This document shows, piece after piece, positions 20,701-35,700 of a stretch of DNA of 64,000 nucleotides; position 1 is the first letter of the stretch; each line of letters starts with the position of its first letter. The DNA is taken from positions 1,612,001 through 1,676,000 of the forward strand of contig NW_026515544.1 in assembly GCF_014898815.1 (NCBI RefSeq). The letters are read 5' to 3'. This DNA comes from Panonychus citri (Eukaryota > Arthropoda > Arachnida > Trombidiformes > Tetranychidae). The notes under the pieces are model-generated. The model was not told where the DNA came from, did no database searches, and saw nothing but the letters and a program-made list of their open reading frames with translations. Both the position numbers and the translations under genes were made by a program.

Positions 20701-23700
20701 TTCCTAATTTACTTGATTGGTAATTTATCTAATTAACTAATACATATTTTCATCTTTATTTTCATTGTACAAATGAAATTCATCTTCCTAACCACCAGAA
20801 CTTTGTTCAGTTATGATTGACATTTCATCTCAATTTATTTTATCCCCAACTCGAAGGTTACATCTCGAAAATATTGCCAATCGATTTCAATGATTTTCAT
20901 CATTCATTATTTTGTAATTCTAATAAAAAAAAAGCTGAAAAACTTTTGAAATTGTAATTAAATTTGATGGCTCACAATTTGGTTCCTCAGAATTTCATCT
21001 CCAACGTTTAAATATTGAACAATCAGTTTTTACCAAAATCTTAATTGTTAAACTTGAAAAGATTATCCGAGTGATTAAATATCTTGGATCACATTTAAGC
21101 CGATCCTTAATCTGAAGGCTTCTTGAATTTTCATGGTGATTCTATTCAGTATTCATACGCATCATCTTATCATTTCATCATCATGATAAATATTTGGTAA
21201 GATAATATTTACACACTAGTTCAGTGTTAAATTCAGAGCTTAGGTCAGAGATAATGTTCAGAATAGAGGGAAAAAGTTATATCTATCATTTCGATAATAA
21301 TTCTGTATGTTCAGCATTTTCTTTTCCCTATTAGATTTGTAAATCATTTGGTCCCTTCTCATGATAAAAGTTGGATATCTTCATGATGAATTCAATTCGA
21401 AAGGAACATTTTTTATTCTAATTTCAGATTAATTAGTTTTTTCTTTTTACCTTCAACTCTCTCTCTCTCTTTTCTTGTATCTAATCATTTAGATTATCAA
21501 GTGAAGTGTCTCCTCATCATGATGACAATGATGAAAGTGATAGGATGAGACTAAGTTATCCATTGAATACATTGTCCTCCACCTCACTCTGTCTCTTCAC
21601 ATCTTCATCTTCATCTTCATCCTCTGTTGTCATTCCCAGTTCATCTCAATCTTTAAGTGTTACTACTCATTCACTACTCTCCATCACCTCCTATTCCAAC
21701 TTCCATATAAGATGTTACTCTTTTTCTCACTCAATATATAAAATCCATGTTCACTTTTTATCCTCTCTCACTCTCACTCTCACTCTCTGTTAACTTCATT
21801 ATCTACCCTGGGAATTGATTGTGATCAACTTAATTTACAATTGACTATGAATCCAATGTTACTGTTATTTTCTCTGAGTCCAGAAACATTTAACAATAAA
21901 GAATAGTCTTATCGAGTGATCATCATGACAATCATCATGAGCAACAAATCATCATCCTGATCAAAGATAAAAGCTAATTAAGATTGATTAAATTGTAATT
22001 AAAGTAACAACATTAATGATAATCAACACATTAAACTAGTTAATCTGTTTTTTTTTCATACATTATCAAACTCTCATTTTGATAACATAATATCACACAA
22101 AAAAATTTGTATCACTAATAATAATCAACTTAATTAAAAGTTAATCTTATTATGGTTTACTGAATAATCAATTCAATATCACAATAAAAATATTACAATC
22201 AAGTCAATTATTTTCATCATATTTCCATTGACAATTAGCATGATAATGATTACACATGAGATGAACATGATTAAGTTTGATTGTTCAACACATTATTATC
22301 AATTATTCAAAGGTGTCACTTTGGTTTCAGGGGTTTTATCATGAACAGAAAAAAATATTAAATTCAAACTTAAGAATTGAATTAATTTTCTCAGTTTCAT
22401 GATATAAAATGCTGAATAAACATCATATTGTTCAGGGTTATCTAATCATGAGGAAATTATATAAATATTCACATATAATCAACTTGAATAATAATGAAAA
22501 GTAAAAATAATCAAAGTATAATTCAAATGCCCGGAGGCCTTTATTTGTATCCCTTGTAAAGATATTTAATATTATCTTAATATTTTTGTTTCTTATTTAC
22601 CGTTACTTTATCTCTCATATACTCAATTCGTTGCCAGCTTTTCACATTCTATCATGTTCATGGTGGAAGATGAAGAAAATTCTGTAAATTTCTACATTTG
22701 AATATTAACTTATATGGAACATGGTGAAGAAAAAGTTCCAAATCAAATTCTATACTTCAAATTAGAACAATTTGCATTTCGATAATTTCTTGATATTTTT
22801 TCTCTTCTCATAAGGTTACATGAAATACGATGTCAAGTATCAGATGAATGAGATTCTTTCTTTGATTCTTTCCAATTCCAAGTTCAGATTTCATTCTTGT
22901 TTCAGGTCTTCAGGGAACTTTCAGTTTCTTTTAATAATATTAAATGAACTGAATACACACACATGAGATAGGAAGTGGAATTAAGATTTATATCTTATTA
23001 ATCAATTCAAAGATTCTCTCTCACTTATTCTTGATTAACTTAATTTTATCCCAATAAATGAAAGTCTTGAGATTAATCAATGAATCAAGTGATCAAAACG
23101 AAACCCACCATGAGCGATATGATAACTTACATAAATCATTGAATTTCCATCAGGAATTTAATCCTCGACAACATTATCATCATCATGATATTTCATGGAA
23201 ATTGTAAGAGATTCATTCATCTGATTAAGTTAATTTAGTTGTTGGTTAGTTAACTAAACACATAATGTGTACTTTTATTAGCTTCAGAACTTTTTTCATT
23301 TTTTTTCTCCATCGAAATTGTGAAAATAAAATAAGATAAAAGTTTGACATAAACATTGATTATGATTTATTATTAACTCAGAACTTTTCTCTTGTTATCA
23401 TGTAGCCGATGATTATTAAATTATCACTCCCTGTGAGAGATCAGAAACCGTTAATATTAATAAAAGAATGGAATCATTAACAATAATTTTTAGAATTTGA
23501 AATTCGTTGAAAAGTTTTCAACAAAATTCGTTAACTATTAATAAAAAGTGAACATTTCTGATCATTTTTTTCACACTTTTCTACGATAAATTTCAGGTTC
23601 AATTCATGATGAAAAAATAGAAACATGATTGATATTCAACTGATGGTTGGATAAATTTAATCATGATTAATAATGAATCGTCATCATCATTAAGATGGTG

Positions 23701-26700
23701 AATAATAATCACTGATAAGGTGAAAAGATGAGGTGAAACTTTTTGTTCATCATGAAAAAACAGGTAAATTTTCATGGGGAAATATGAATCCTGAAAGTTG
23801 TTGTTGAATGAAATCTCGGTTTACACATGAACTCTTTCTCGAAAGTTTGGATTAAAATTAACCAACCATTGAATAGATTAATAATAGAATATAAATTATC
23901 ATCAAATTAATTAAGAAATCAAGATGAAAGATGATGATGAGAAAGAAAAAACAAAAGAAAAAAGAATTGTTTCTCTTTGTGGAGATAATTCTAAGTCTGA
24001 TTAATGAGTTTCTCATGAATTTTGAATGGATGATAAAAGTTGAATTCTTGTAAATACTTAATATTATTTGAGAGAAACAAATAAGCATGATGATATCGAT
24101 GAAAGAAACAGAAATTTCTTTCATCATCCCCATCACTTCCTGATCATCCTCATCATCTTTAGATAAGTTTCGGTATCTCTCTCACTCTCTCCCTGTAAAA
24201 ATATCTATGTCTCTGTCAAAGTCAATTAAGACATTTATTTTGAAAACATGTTCCAATGTGATATTAATCATGACTTAAATGATTGTTATCATCAGATAAC
24301 TTTTACTTGAAATAATCATTTCTATCATCATCCTCATCCCTTATATATTTTTTCATCATGTTTCATATATCAGATTTTTTTTTCTCCCTCTTTCCTTGTG
24401 AGAGTGATCATCCTTATGATGATTATGATGATGATCATCATCATTGAAGATGATGGTACATGATAAAACTAATATTGTTCTTACTTTCTCTCTCCATCAT
24501 CAAAATCAAAATCATCTTCATCTTCATCTTCTCTCATCATTTTATGAAAAGGATTTGCTGTTTTTATTTTTCCATCTTCATCTTCTTCCTCATCCTTTTA
24601 TCAACAAACCTTGTTCCTTGTTGATTTCCTGATTACAAAGATATTATCATCATTGAATTGACGATAACATGAGAAATCTGTTAACTCTAATATCTAATTC
24701 AGTTGATTTCTTATCATGAATCATAGGAAATCAACAATAATCATGATTACTTTGGGGAAAAAGTCAATGAAAGTAAATTTAATCAACTTTTTCATCACCA
24801 TGTCAATATTATTATATTTAATTTATCATGTAAAAATCATGAATATCATCAAAATTCATTTACTGTTCAGTTTATTCATGATAAAAGCTCAAAGACTCAA
24901 AACTGATCAGTCCCAATGATTAGGCTACGCAATTATCACCAAATTGAAAAAAATTGTATTGATAAAATCTCAATCAATTGATTATCATGATTCACTTTTT
25001 TCTTGACTAACTAATCTCTTAATTGTAATAGACTTAAACTAACAATTAAAGTGAATTAAATTTTGATCAATGATTACCAAGTCATTTGGTTGCAATAAGG
25101 TTTCCTGATCCAAAGGAAAGGATTAACAATCAATGAATTAAATACAATATAAGTAATAGTTAATAACTGTATTTAAGTAATTGAAACAATCCGTAAACAG
25201 AATAGTAAAATTAATATATTGGATTAAAGTGATTGAAAATAATCAACTGGATATAACAAGATTGATGAATGAAAATTTTTCCATGAGATGAACAATAAAA
25301 TTGAATCCATTAGATTATCATGATAATCAGATAAATGTATCAATCAATTGAAATTATTAAACTTATTCCCTTGTACCTTCATTATCATGGTTGAGATGAT
25401 TATATTTCAGGATTTATGGTTAAATTGTTTCACAATAATCATCATGATAATACAAATCAACATTTCTAGCATCGTAATAAACTATTGAGGTTGATATTGT
25501 ATATTACATATGAATATGGATCAAAAATTGTTCTCATTAAAATTGAATATCGAATATTATTATTTTTTTTACTTCCTTATTCATGATCATCATCATGGTG
25601 AATATATATTTTGTATTTCCAAGTTTATACAATGAAAAATAACCTTGAACATCCTTGATGATGAGCTATCATTTTATCAGTAATAATTAATGAGCATCAG
25701 AATAAAATTTCAATAGGAAACGTAAAAGGATATTGGTGATGGAGGAAAAAAAGTTTAGGAATTTTTTTTTCCTCTTCATGATTGTGTTCATGATGATTAG
25801 GAGATGTGGTGATGTGGAATGGGGGTTGTAACAATTTTTAATAAACTAGACGAGATTATCATGATAATAATATAAAAATAATGATTATGATGATTAGTTG
25901 AATCAGATGAATAGGTTTGAGTTGGTGAACTTTGTCATTTAATGGATAATGATGATGGTGATTTAGGATTGTGGTGGGTCAAGGCGGATTAGTGGTGTAT
26001 TAGGGAGGAGGAAATTTGACCACAAACTGAAAACAAGTCAGAGAGAGAGAGAGTGGATTGTAGGTGGGAGTGAATATGTGATGATAATATCAAAGTTTTT
26101 TTCTGCTTAGAAAAAAAATGGAAACTGAGAATGCTAAGGATTCTCATGATTCTCATGTTGTAAGCGTTAATAATAATGATGATGATGAAAATAACTGAAA
26201 ATGAGGACACACTGAAAAAGGATGATAATATTTTATTTCCTCTCTCCTTGACTCTCTCTCACTCTCTCTCTCTCTCTATTTTTTCATCATCATTAACATA
26301 ATGATTAAACTCATCATCATTGAGCTTTTCATGTTCATCCTCTATGAAACTCATGTGACTTGAATAATAACCATTGAAAGCGTCTACATGAATTCAATGA
26401 AAGAGACTCACTGAAAAATCATCATCATACTCACTGAATTCCTCCTCTATCATCAAGTGCCCAAGGTAAATTGATATTACACGATGAACAAAAAAGTAAA
26501 CATCTTCAACCTTTCTGACCGATTCCATGTAATATATATTGAGTATTTCTCAATCTTTCATGATAAAAAAAAGATGTTCATATTCACTTTCAGTTGATAA
26601 TTTTTTCTTCTTCTATTGAAAATGTTTACCTCCCAATACATAACAATAACATTGATAATCTGTAACTAAATATAACAATAACATACTCATCAGCATTTAA

Positions 26701-29700
26701 CGTAAATTCATTCATGAGTATTTAATAATTGTCGTTACTTTTTTCATTAAATGATTCATTGATTCAGATTCAATGGATTCTATTATTACCTTTCCTCTTT
26801 ATTATTATTATTAGAAATATTTTCAGCTCTATCAAAGGTTGACAATATTGATTGTTGTCATCGTCTTACTATTAATATACTCATATACTTATGTTCAATA
26901 TCATGAATGACCTGTTCATCTTATGCTAATAATAAATTTCTTTATTCAGATTCATTGAGATGATTTTCAGTCGATAAGTAATAATTTAGTTACCATGTAA
27001 AGTACATTTCAACAATGGACAATATATTCAATCAGCATAATAGTAATTGTTAATTTATCATGATCACAATCAGAATGATAAACTATTGAACTTTTTTTAT
27101 TATCACAATTCAGGATTTATTCATGATAAATCATGAGAGGATTTTTTCAATCGATAAGTTTGTAATCATTCAATTAACTTTTTCTTTGACTATGCAAAGT
27201 TTGAATCATGTAAATTTGATTAACTAAATTTAGTCTTGATCATTATTATAAATATTAAATGAAATAGCCTGAGGGTGATTAGTGAATCAACTTGTTAATC
27301 AAACAACAATTTTATATCACATATGAATGATTAACAATCAAAGTAAATCAAATCACTAATCAAGTTAAACCTTTACTCTTGTTAATCAATTACTTGATCA
27401 TTGTGATATTAATTGTTTGATCTTAAACAAGGTAACATTTTTAAAGCTTAATTGTTACCTGAATGATGAGTGAATCTAATTATCATCGTAACCTAAATTT
27501 GTGATTAACTAGAGTCATTATTAATTTGATTATCATCACAACAATTTACATAACTGTTAATCATTTCAGACTCTATTAAAATCGTTGACTTTTATGAAAT
27601 AACATTGAAAGTATTGATTTAATTGTAATCGTGTTGATAATCAATGGTAATTATCATGATTAGTTTTCATTCATCGACTAATTTGATAAAATTATCAGAT
27701 TAAATAATTTTTACGATGAAACTTTTCACTGATTCTGATCAAGATAATCACTTAAGAGGCAACATTTATACAATTAATCATTAAATTGTTAAGGATTAGA
27801 TTTATCGAAATTCAATTTAATTAGTTAACATTGAAATAGTTGATTGATCAACAGGTTTACATTGATTTCTATCATGAAATGAAGAGGGATGAAAAGTTCT
27901 GATTCTGAGGTGTCGACTGATTGAAATACTTCAAGATGATTACTTGAATTGAGAATTAATTTCTCATCATCATGGTTATCATGATAATAAGGTGAAGTTG
28001 ATGAAATGATTTCATTTTGGTCTTTTCGAGTGAAAAGTTTCAACAAAAGACAGAAGATGATAATCATCATGATGATATTACATTGATCTGTCATAAAACC
28101 TGAACTGAATGTTAAAATAACCATGAAAAAAAAGTCTCTCTCTCAATAGGAACTGAACTGTTTCCTTTTTCCTCTGCTCTTCAATTATAAACCATTTGGA
28201 AGATGAAGATGATAGGAAAAGTTTTCTTCAAGAATTCAATGAATAACATGAGAAGAATGATGGTTACTAAAGGATAGAATCGTACATTTCATGGTAAAAC
28301 TCAAATTCGTGAAATGGTGAACATTTTTTATCAATGGAAATTCATTGGAAAACTTTTATTTTCACTGATTTTCCATTCATTTATGAAGGACCACACAATT
28401 TTTCATGATTCTCATTCAACTGAGTATTCAGAGAAAAAAACCTTATCGAGTTTATCGTCAATTTGATATTCTGAAAAATATTTACATGATCTTTAAATTA
28501 TATTAACATTTCGAGACTTTTTTTCCCATAAACTCTCAATGAATACTCAGGGTATTCATGATATTTGGGTACAAGAAAAAACTTACAAGGCTACGATTAA
28601 GATGAAACCTCATAACTTTTTTTTGATTGTTTTTCACAATAAGAATTAAGAATTGTAACCTTATTAATAAATAGACAGAAACAAATTACTAACAACAATC
28701 AAAGTTAATCAAACAATCAGAATTGAAATAAGCCAACAAACAATCAATTGAAATTAGATACTAATCACTATGATAGTAATTATCATGATAACTACTCAAT
28801 TCATTAATAATTTGTTACGATTAATAAAATTTAAGGTAAAATGAATCATTTGAAATTTAAATTGCACAAAAAAGTTTCATAAGCTGATAATCATGATTAG
28901 AACTGGCAAAGTGTAAATATTACATTGTATACACATAACAATTTAGTTAAATTGTTACAAAGATCATTAAGTTAATCACACGATTAACAAATTTACACAT
29001 AATAAACAAATCAGTTTCTCAAATGAGTAACACCCAATGAAGATTCATTGAAAAAAGACCAGAGAACCAGAAAAATTGACCACGAAAACAGTATATTGAT
29101 TTGATACATAAAACTATCAACAACATTAGATGATAATTATGATTATCATCATCATCATCATCATTAGTAATCAAAGATGATGATAAGGCTTTTGTTTTTG
29201 CCCTCATTCAATTGGAAGCCATTGAAAAGTCAAGTAGGAGGGATAATGATAAAGTTGAAAAAAGGCCCATGTAAAAAAAGGTAGATATGTTTTATCAACC
29301 ATGGAAACATGAAACTTATGAGTAGCTTTACCTGGATATTATTTTGGGTTATCATCCTTATCATCATCATCATCAACCTCTACCTTTAGCTTTGGTTTAT
29401 TAGCCAAGCGTAGTTAAATCCAACCTTAATGCCATAACTAACCAAGCTTAATACATGTCTCATCAAATATACTGATCAAGATTAAAATACAACATTGAAA
29501 ATTTACCGTTATATTAATATAACAACAATAGAAGTCAATGTTTTGTATTATTTACTTAAATTGTGTTTATACAATGAAAACAACAACAGATTAATTGGTT
29601 AGAAGGGAAAAAATTTACTGTAACAATTAACTGATATTCATTTTATCAATGATTAACCTTTTGATTAATTTGATAAAAAAAAGTAAAATTAATCAACTTC

Positions 29701-32700
29701 AACTGATAATTATATATGTCTAATATTTGTGACTGAAAATTTGATTATATTAAAGATAATGATGATAATTTATTGGTTAAACAATTAACAAGGATAATAG
29801 TTAATTGTGATTATCACGCAATGACACATACATAAGATAATCAGATGATCAATTTAAATAATCGTGGATGAAAATTTCACAATATCAGAAAATATTTTCA
29901 TTCTCACTCCCATTTCCATGATTACTAAATCATCAAGTTAATCATTTCATGATAAATTGTTTAGGTATATGAATCGAAACTAAAATTATATTATCATCAT
30001 TTCTCAATTTGATTCTGTACTAATGTGTATAAATGTGAGCCATAGGAGTCATGATAACCCTTTAATGATGGACAATAAATGAAATGACCACTTACCGTTA
30101 TCACAGGTACCTTTATATTGGACGGTCAAAGGTAGTTGAAGATTACATGAAGTTAAATTAAGTTGACATAAATTGTTATAAGTTTTATTATCGTTTGCAC
30201 AAATGGGCTCAATGGGAGTTGAATCACATTGAAAGTTATCACAGCGACATATTGATGCAATGTTATCTGAATAGCTATCGGGACTACAGCGACCACCAAA
30301 GGCACAAGAACAATGAGACCCTGTAAATATCAAGAGAAATAGAGAAAAGATTATATTTTGATTTCTAAATATATGAAAGTTCATTTGATTCGTTGTTGTA
30401 TCTCATTTCATTTTCTATCTCTCTCTCTCATGGTAAATCCAAGGGTGGAAATATGTAATATCTGTGATTCCATGTACATACTGAAGATTATTTCAAATAA
30501 ACATCATGAAGGTTATTTAATATTATCACATTGATAAAACTCAGAATTTGGGACTTTTACCCTTTAGGGTGAAAAACCTAACAAACTTTTACACAGGTCA
30601 AGTTTTTATGGGTTTGTTTTTACAGCATAATAAACTAAATGAAAACTTACCCTCAGGGCATTGAGAAAGGGAGAGCTTAATATTATATTAAATGTGTATA
30701 TAAAATATTATTAACTCAACTTATTTGGTTAGGGATCTTCAGGAATTCCAATAATATATTTCATGAGAATTGTTTGAATTATCTCATTGCAATATCTTTG
30801 CGATTCTCAAACCAGTAGCACTCGAAAAATTTAAACTATTATGATTTAATATCTTTATCTGGATGGTCAGTTAGTGGTCAATAATGGTAAGGTTTCTGTG
30901 GTTGATGTTATATTTTTCTCTTTTCGTTCATTTTGACAGATAACTTTGGAACTTTTGATCATTTTCGAAGAAATTTTTTCAGCTTTTCCCTCTAAAAGTT
31001 GTTGTTTTTAGATTTATTTCTCACAAGTTCTGGATAAGATTAGAATTCTCTCAAATTTCTTCTATTTTCCTTCTACAATTGTTACATGTTTATTCTCATC
31101 TTCATCATCATCATCATCTTTCAGATGAACTCAAGTGATCACTAGGAAATAAGAATCTCTAATACAGATACACTTAAAGGGAAAAAAAGGAAAAAACACT
31201 CGAAAAAAAATAAGATCTTCAATAGAATCAATTTCTTTAGAACTTTTCTTTATTTTTATAGCCCCATATCTACTATATGTACTTCCTTGTTTATCTATCA
31301 ATGGTCATTATGTCCAGAAGGCGTTCTCCATATTGAACCGGAAGTTTTCATGACAAAGTTCTGGTATGATGATAATGTAAACAATCAAAGCAAAGAAAAC
31401 AATATTTCCCATCAAATAATAGAAACCAAAAAGATACAAAATAATCAGTGTATTAATACCCCCAATCAGAGACAGTTATAACCTCTAATATCTTACTAGA
31501 ACTTATCACGAAACCGAAGAAAAAGTTTCTAAATCGATAATATTTGATATGAGAAAACTAAGAAAAAAAGAATGAATCTTACCTTCATGATAGAATGAAC
31601 TTTTTTGAAACGGAAGATCTAAATTCGAGGTTTAAATCAGGTACGAGCCAAATGATGAATATTTTTTTCCAATTGTTGTCAATTGATATGAAAGAGAACA
31701 AAAAATAAAAAATTACTCAGAATATTTGGAACATTTAATTATACCACAATAAATATCATTCGGTAAGAATGAAATTCAAGGATAAAGTTCATTCATTGAT
31801 ATAATAACCTTTAAATATCGTTCACCATGTTACCTGTTGGGTATATAAGGTCAAACCTTTTTATCTTATTACAATGATGTCGGTGAAAACAAAATCTGAT
31901 ATGTTGAATGTATTTCATTTGAATGAGGGTAAAGAAACTCATCTGAGACTATCATGAACTTTATATAAATAAATTCAGGATCAAAGATTCAATCTCTGGA
32001 ATGAATAACTTTCGGTCTATGTAAACATAGTCATGAGAATGTTAAATTCAAACAATACATTGTTATAAACATACTCGAAAACTATTGTTACTTATTGACT
32101 TTCGATATATTAAAATAAAGCAAGAAGAAAGTGATTTACCAAGTAAAAGGAGTGGTTAGTTATTCTTGAGGATATTACTCATGAAATGTCATCATTATCA
32201 TGATAGAAATGAACATTTTGAAACCTTTAGAAATCACAAGTCAACTTCCTCTTTTCTCAATTCTCTATGGAACAGTAATAATGTTATCAATCTTAAATAT
32301 AACTTGATTCGTATCTTTGAAATTAATCACGAACTTCAATCTATCATGAAACTTATCATGAAAATACTTGAGGAATTAATCTAGTTAATTGTAAACTATT
32401 ACTTTCAATTCTTGTGTAGGTAAAATTTAATCAACAAAATGCTTTAATTGTGATAAATTTATCAGTTTGTACACAATTCTTGCTCTCTATTATTTGATAT
32501 CATCATGTATTATCATGAGAGTATCATAATAATAATCATTATCATCATGATAATTACCAATGTGTTCATGGTAATGATGATAACATGATATAAGTAACAA
32601 TTCAAGTGTAAACGTGTCAACCTAATTAGCCAAGATTTACCCTTGAGTTATTAATTATGAAAGGTTGACAAGATGCTTGGCAATGATAATAATATTAAGA

Positions 32701-35700
32701 TGATCATCATCATCATAGTTTTAACAGTTAATGATAATGATAATATGATTAATATAATTATGAGAACTGAATCAGTGAAAATTAAGTTAGGATACTAAGC
32801 AAATCTTAATTTTGATTAACTGTTTTAAATGAAAAGTTTCCGTTCATCATTAGCATCCTTATCCTTTATAAAGGTAATTAAATCAAACTAACTGGAGACA
32901 ATTTAAATTGTTTATTATCCTGAGAGATGTTAATTGTTTGTATATTGCTTTCAACTGAAAGTTGTAACATTAAATTGTTTACTTCAAATTTCATCATCTT
33001 CAAGACAAAATTTGATTATTATCAAGCAGTTAATTTCTTATTTGATTGATTTTGTCTTAATGATGTTTTCATTTGCATTAAGCTTAATCATCATCATCAT
33101 CATTTAATTATTACAAGATAATTATAATACTGAAACCTTTCAACTGTCTAATTAAGGTGCAAGATGATGGTAACAATTAAGGATTCTGAGTGAACTCATT
33201 TAGCATCTTAATTAGTAGAGACTATTTCATCATTAATCCTTGATTACCTTTTAAATATTTACTTTTTTTTTCATCAACCACACACATACAATTCACAGAT
33301 GCAACACCTAAAACTATTATTTCCTATTTCCTTTTCCTGTCCCTTTTCACATTCAATCAGAATCAAAATCAAGGCTGAGAAGATGAAAAAAAAGAGATGA
33401 TACCCTTTTCCAGTCTATCTTCATGTCGCCTTATAATAAGATGACGATGAAGTTAGATTGATATATTTTCCTGTCTTTTTCAATATCAACTTCCGGTTTC
33501 TATTGAATTATCTTCATATCTTCACACACTCACAGACACGATAACTTGAAGGTTCATATAATGTGTACATAAATTTGTTGATGAATTAAGTAAAATAAAT
33601 AACCTTTTTGTGGAGGAACTTCAATGTTGTTGTTAAGGTTACGCTGAGAGAACGGTAAAAGATGATGGAAGAACAGAAAAGTCTCTCTCTTTTCTTAGAA
33701 AGTATTAATCAAACATCTTAGTCTATGAGGTGAAGAAATTGAAATTAACTTTCTCACAAATGAATTAATCATATTTTTTCACATCACGACCACAATTAAG
33801 CCCAAGAATTAGTCGTAACTCTGATGGAAGCAAAAAATTCTGATACAATCGATTATGAAATTCTCCATGAAAATTTCATTCCTTGAATGAATTTCCATGT
33901 TAAATACACTATGGGATTTTTCCTTCCATAGGGTAAACATGGATAAAGTAAATAGCCCTAAGGATTACATGAGCGTAGATTTGGATCGTAAACTTTTTCA
34001 CCGATATTCTTGTTCAGTAGAAAAGTTCAGTTTCTCTCTCTCTCTATCTTTCTCAATCATGATGAAGATAAATTGGAAAGATATCAGGGTAAACAAGATG
34101 AAGAAAAGATGATATTATGATGAGAAGGAAGTGAATGAGAAAGGATGAAGATGCTACAAAGTTTTACGTATTGTTACTTAATATAAACAAGAAGATAATC
34201 AATAATTTAGATGAGAAATTGGTTTTATCATCAACCTAATTGATGTTGATCCATTGAGAGAATCCAATTCAACTCGAATCTTTTGTTATCGTTTTAAGAA
34301 CTTTTCAGAAAAAAAAGTTCGAAAAACAAATTTTCATACAACTATAACTTTCCAATCGTCTAAAGATCTCTTATGATGATAATCATGAACAGAGAGAAAA
34401 TGATTCAATCTTCCTATGGAAGGTATTAGAGAGAAAAAAATATTCTCGATTGAGTTCTGGAAACTGTTTAATCGTTGATAAAACTTATCTTTCAGTTTCG
34501 AATCCTTTTCATTGTCTTAACATCACAACTTGATACTTCGTCTTCCTCCTTATCCCACCTTCATCTCTCCCACCGTGTATTTATCATGTCAAATATTTGT
34601 ACAGTAAACAAAACCAGTTACATTGAAGAGCACACACAGAACTTTGTTTTCGAATAGAAAAAGAAACAAACAACAATATAACCTTTATCACTATTGAACT
34701 TTTTTCGAAGTCTTTTTTCCACCATGGAAAAAGACAAAAATCCATGATAGATCTCAGAGATTGAGAGTTCTGCCAATGTTTTTGCTTCTTCCAAAACGTT
34801 TTCCTCTTTGACTTCTACCCACCCCGCCGAGAAAATCAACACCAACCACACACTTTCACCTATTCCCACCACGATCTTACATTAATACTCCCATTCAATA
34901 ATCTCCCTGGTTAATTTCAACATCAATCAACCATCAGAGTTGATGATTCTCAACTGATTAGCTTTTATTTAATTTCAATTCATTTGAAATACATTAATAT
35001 GATTTCAATGAGAAATATGAATAATTAACAATAAAAGTGAAAACAATCAATCTTTCAAATCATTAATCTAATATATTATATAATATCATTTGTATCACTG
35101 TTACTGAGGATAATTAATCAAATGTTTAACATGATCAACAATTGATTCAGGTAAAAGTTTATCAATTAAATATTCAAATCACTATGGACACAAATAGTGG
35201 TATTTATGGTAATTAAAATACACCCAAGGAAAAATCTAGGGATCAATTAATTTTCTTACCAGGGAAAAGTGGGAATCATGATAATAGTTCAGATAACCAT
35301 GATAATAGTTTCATTTATCATCAAGATACAGAATTTCCTAAATAATACTAATGATAATGGTAATAAATACAATTCAATTAATTTACATATTCAAATGAAT
35401 AAGAACCTCACCCAATCTTTCATCATGATCAAAGTTAAAGATACAAAATAATAACAGTTGATTGGAAAAGAGAGAGAGAGAAATAGATTCTGATTAATTA
35501 ACCTGAGATTGTGAGTGTCAACACAATAAAAGTAAAAAAAAGTATCATGATAATGATAACATACATGTAAGAGATTCTGTTAATTTCATTACTTTGAATG
35601 CTGATAATTTGATGGAATAACATTTATCTTGGAAACTTTTTTTTTCTCCAACCAAATTATAAGAATTGAATTAAGGTGAATACAATGTTACCATGGAGAA

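Noticed and set aside
19330..21793. Short frames rich in Ser, Arg-Glu or His in agrin intron 2
   Set aside because: They translate GA and ATC microsatellites and have no homologue-like features.
34618..34872. Minus-strand open frame of 84 codons with a hydrophobic start (VWLVLIFSAGW) and higher GC than its surroundings
   Set aside because: It starts at GTG, has no upstream ATG, no match to the agrin N-terminal domain and no matching splice phase that I could verify.
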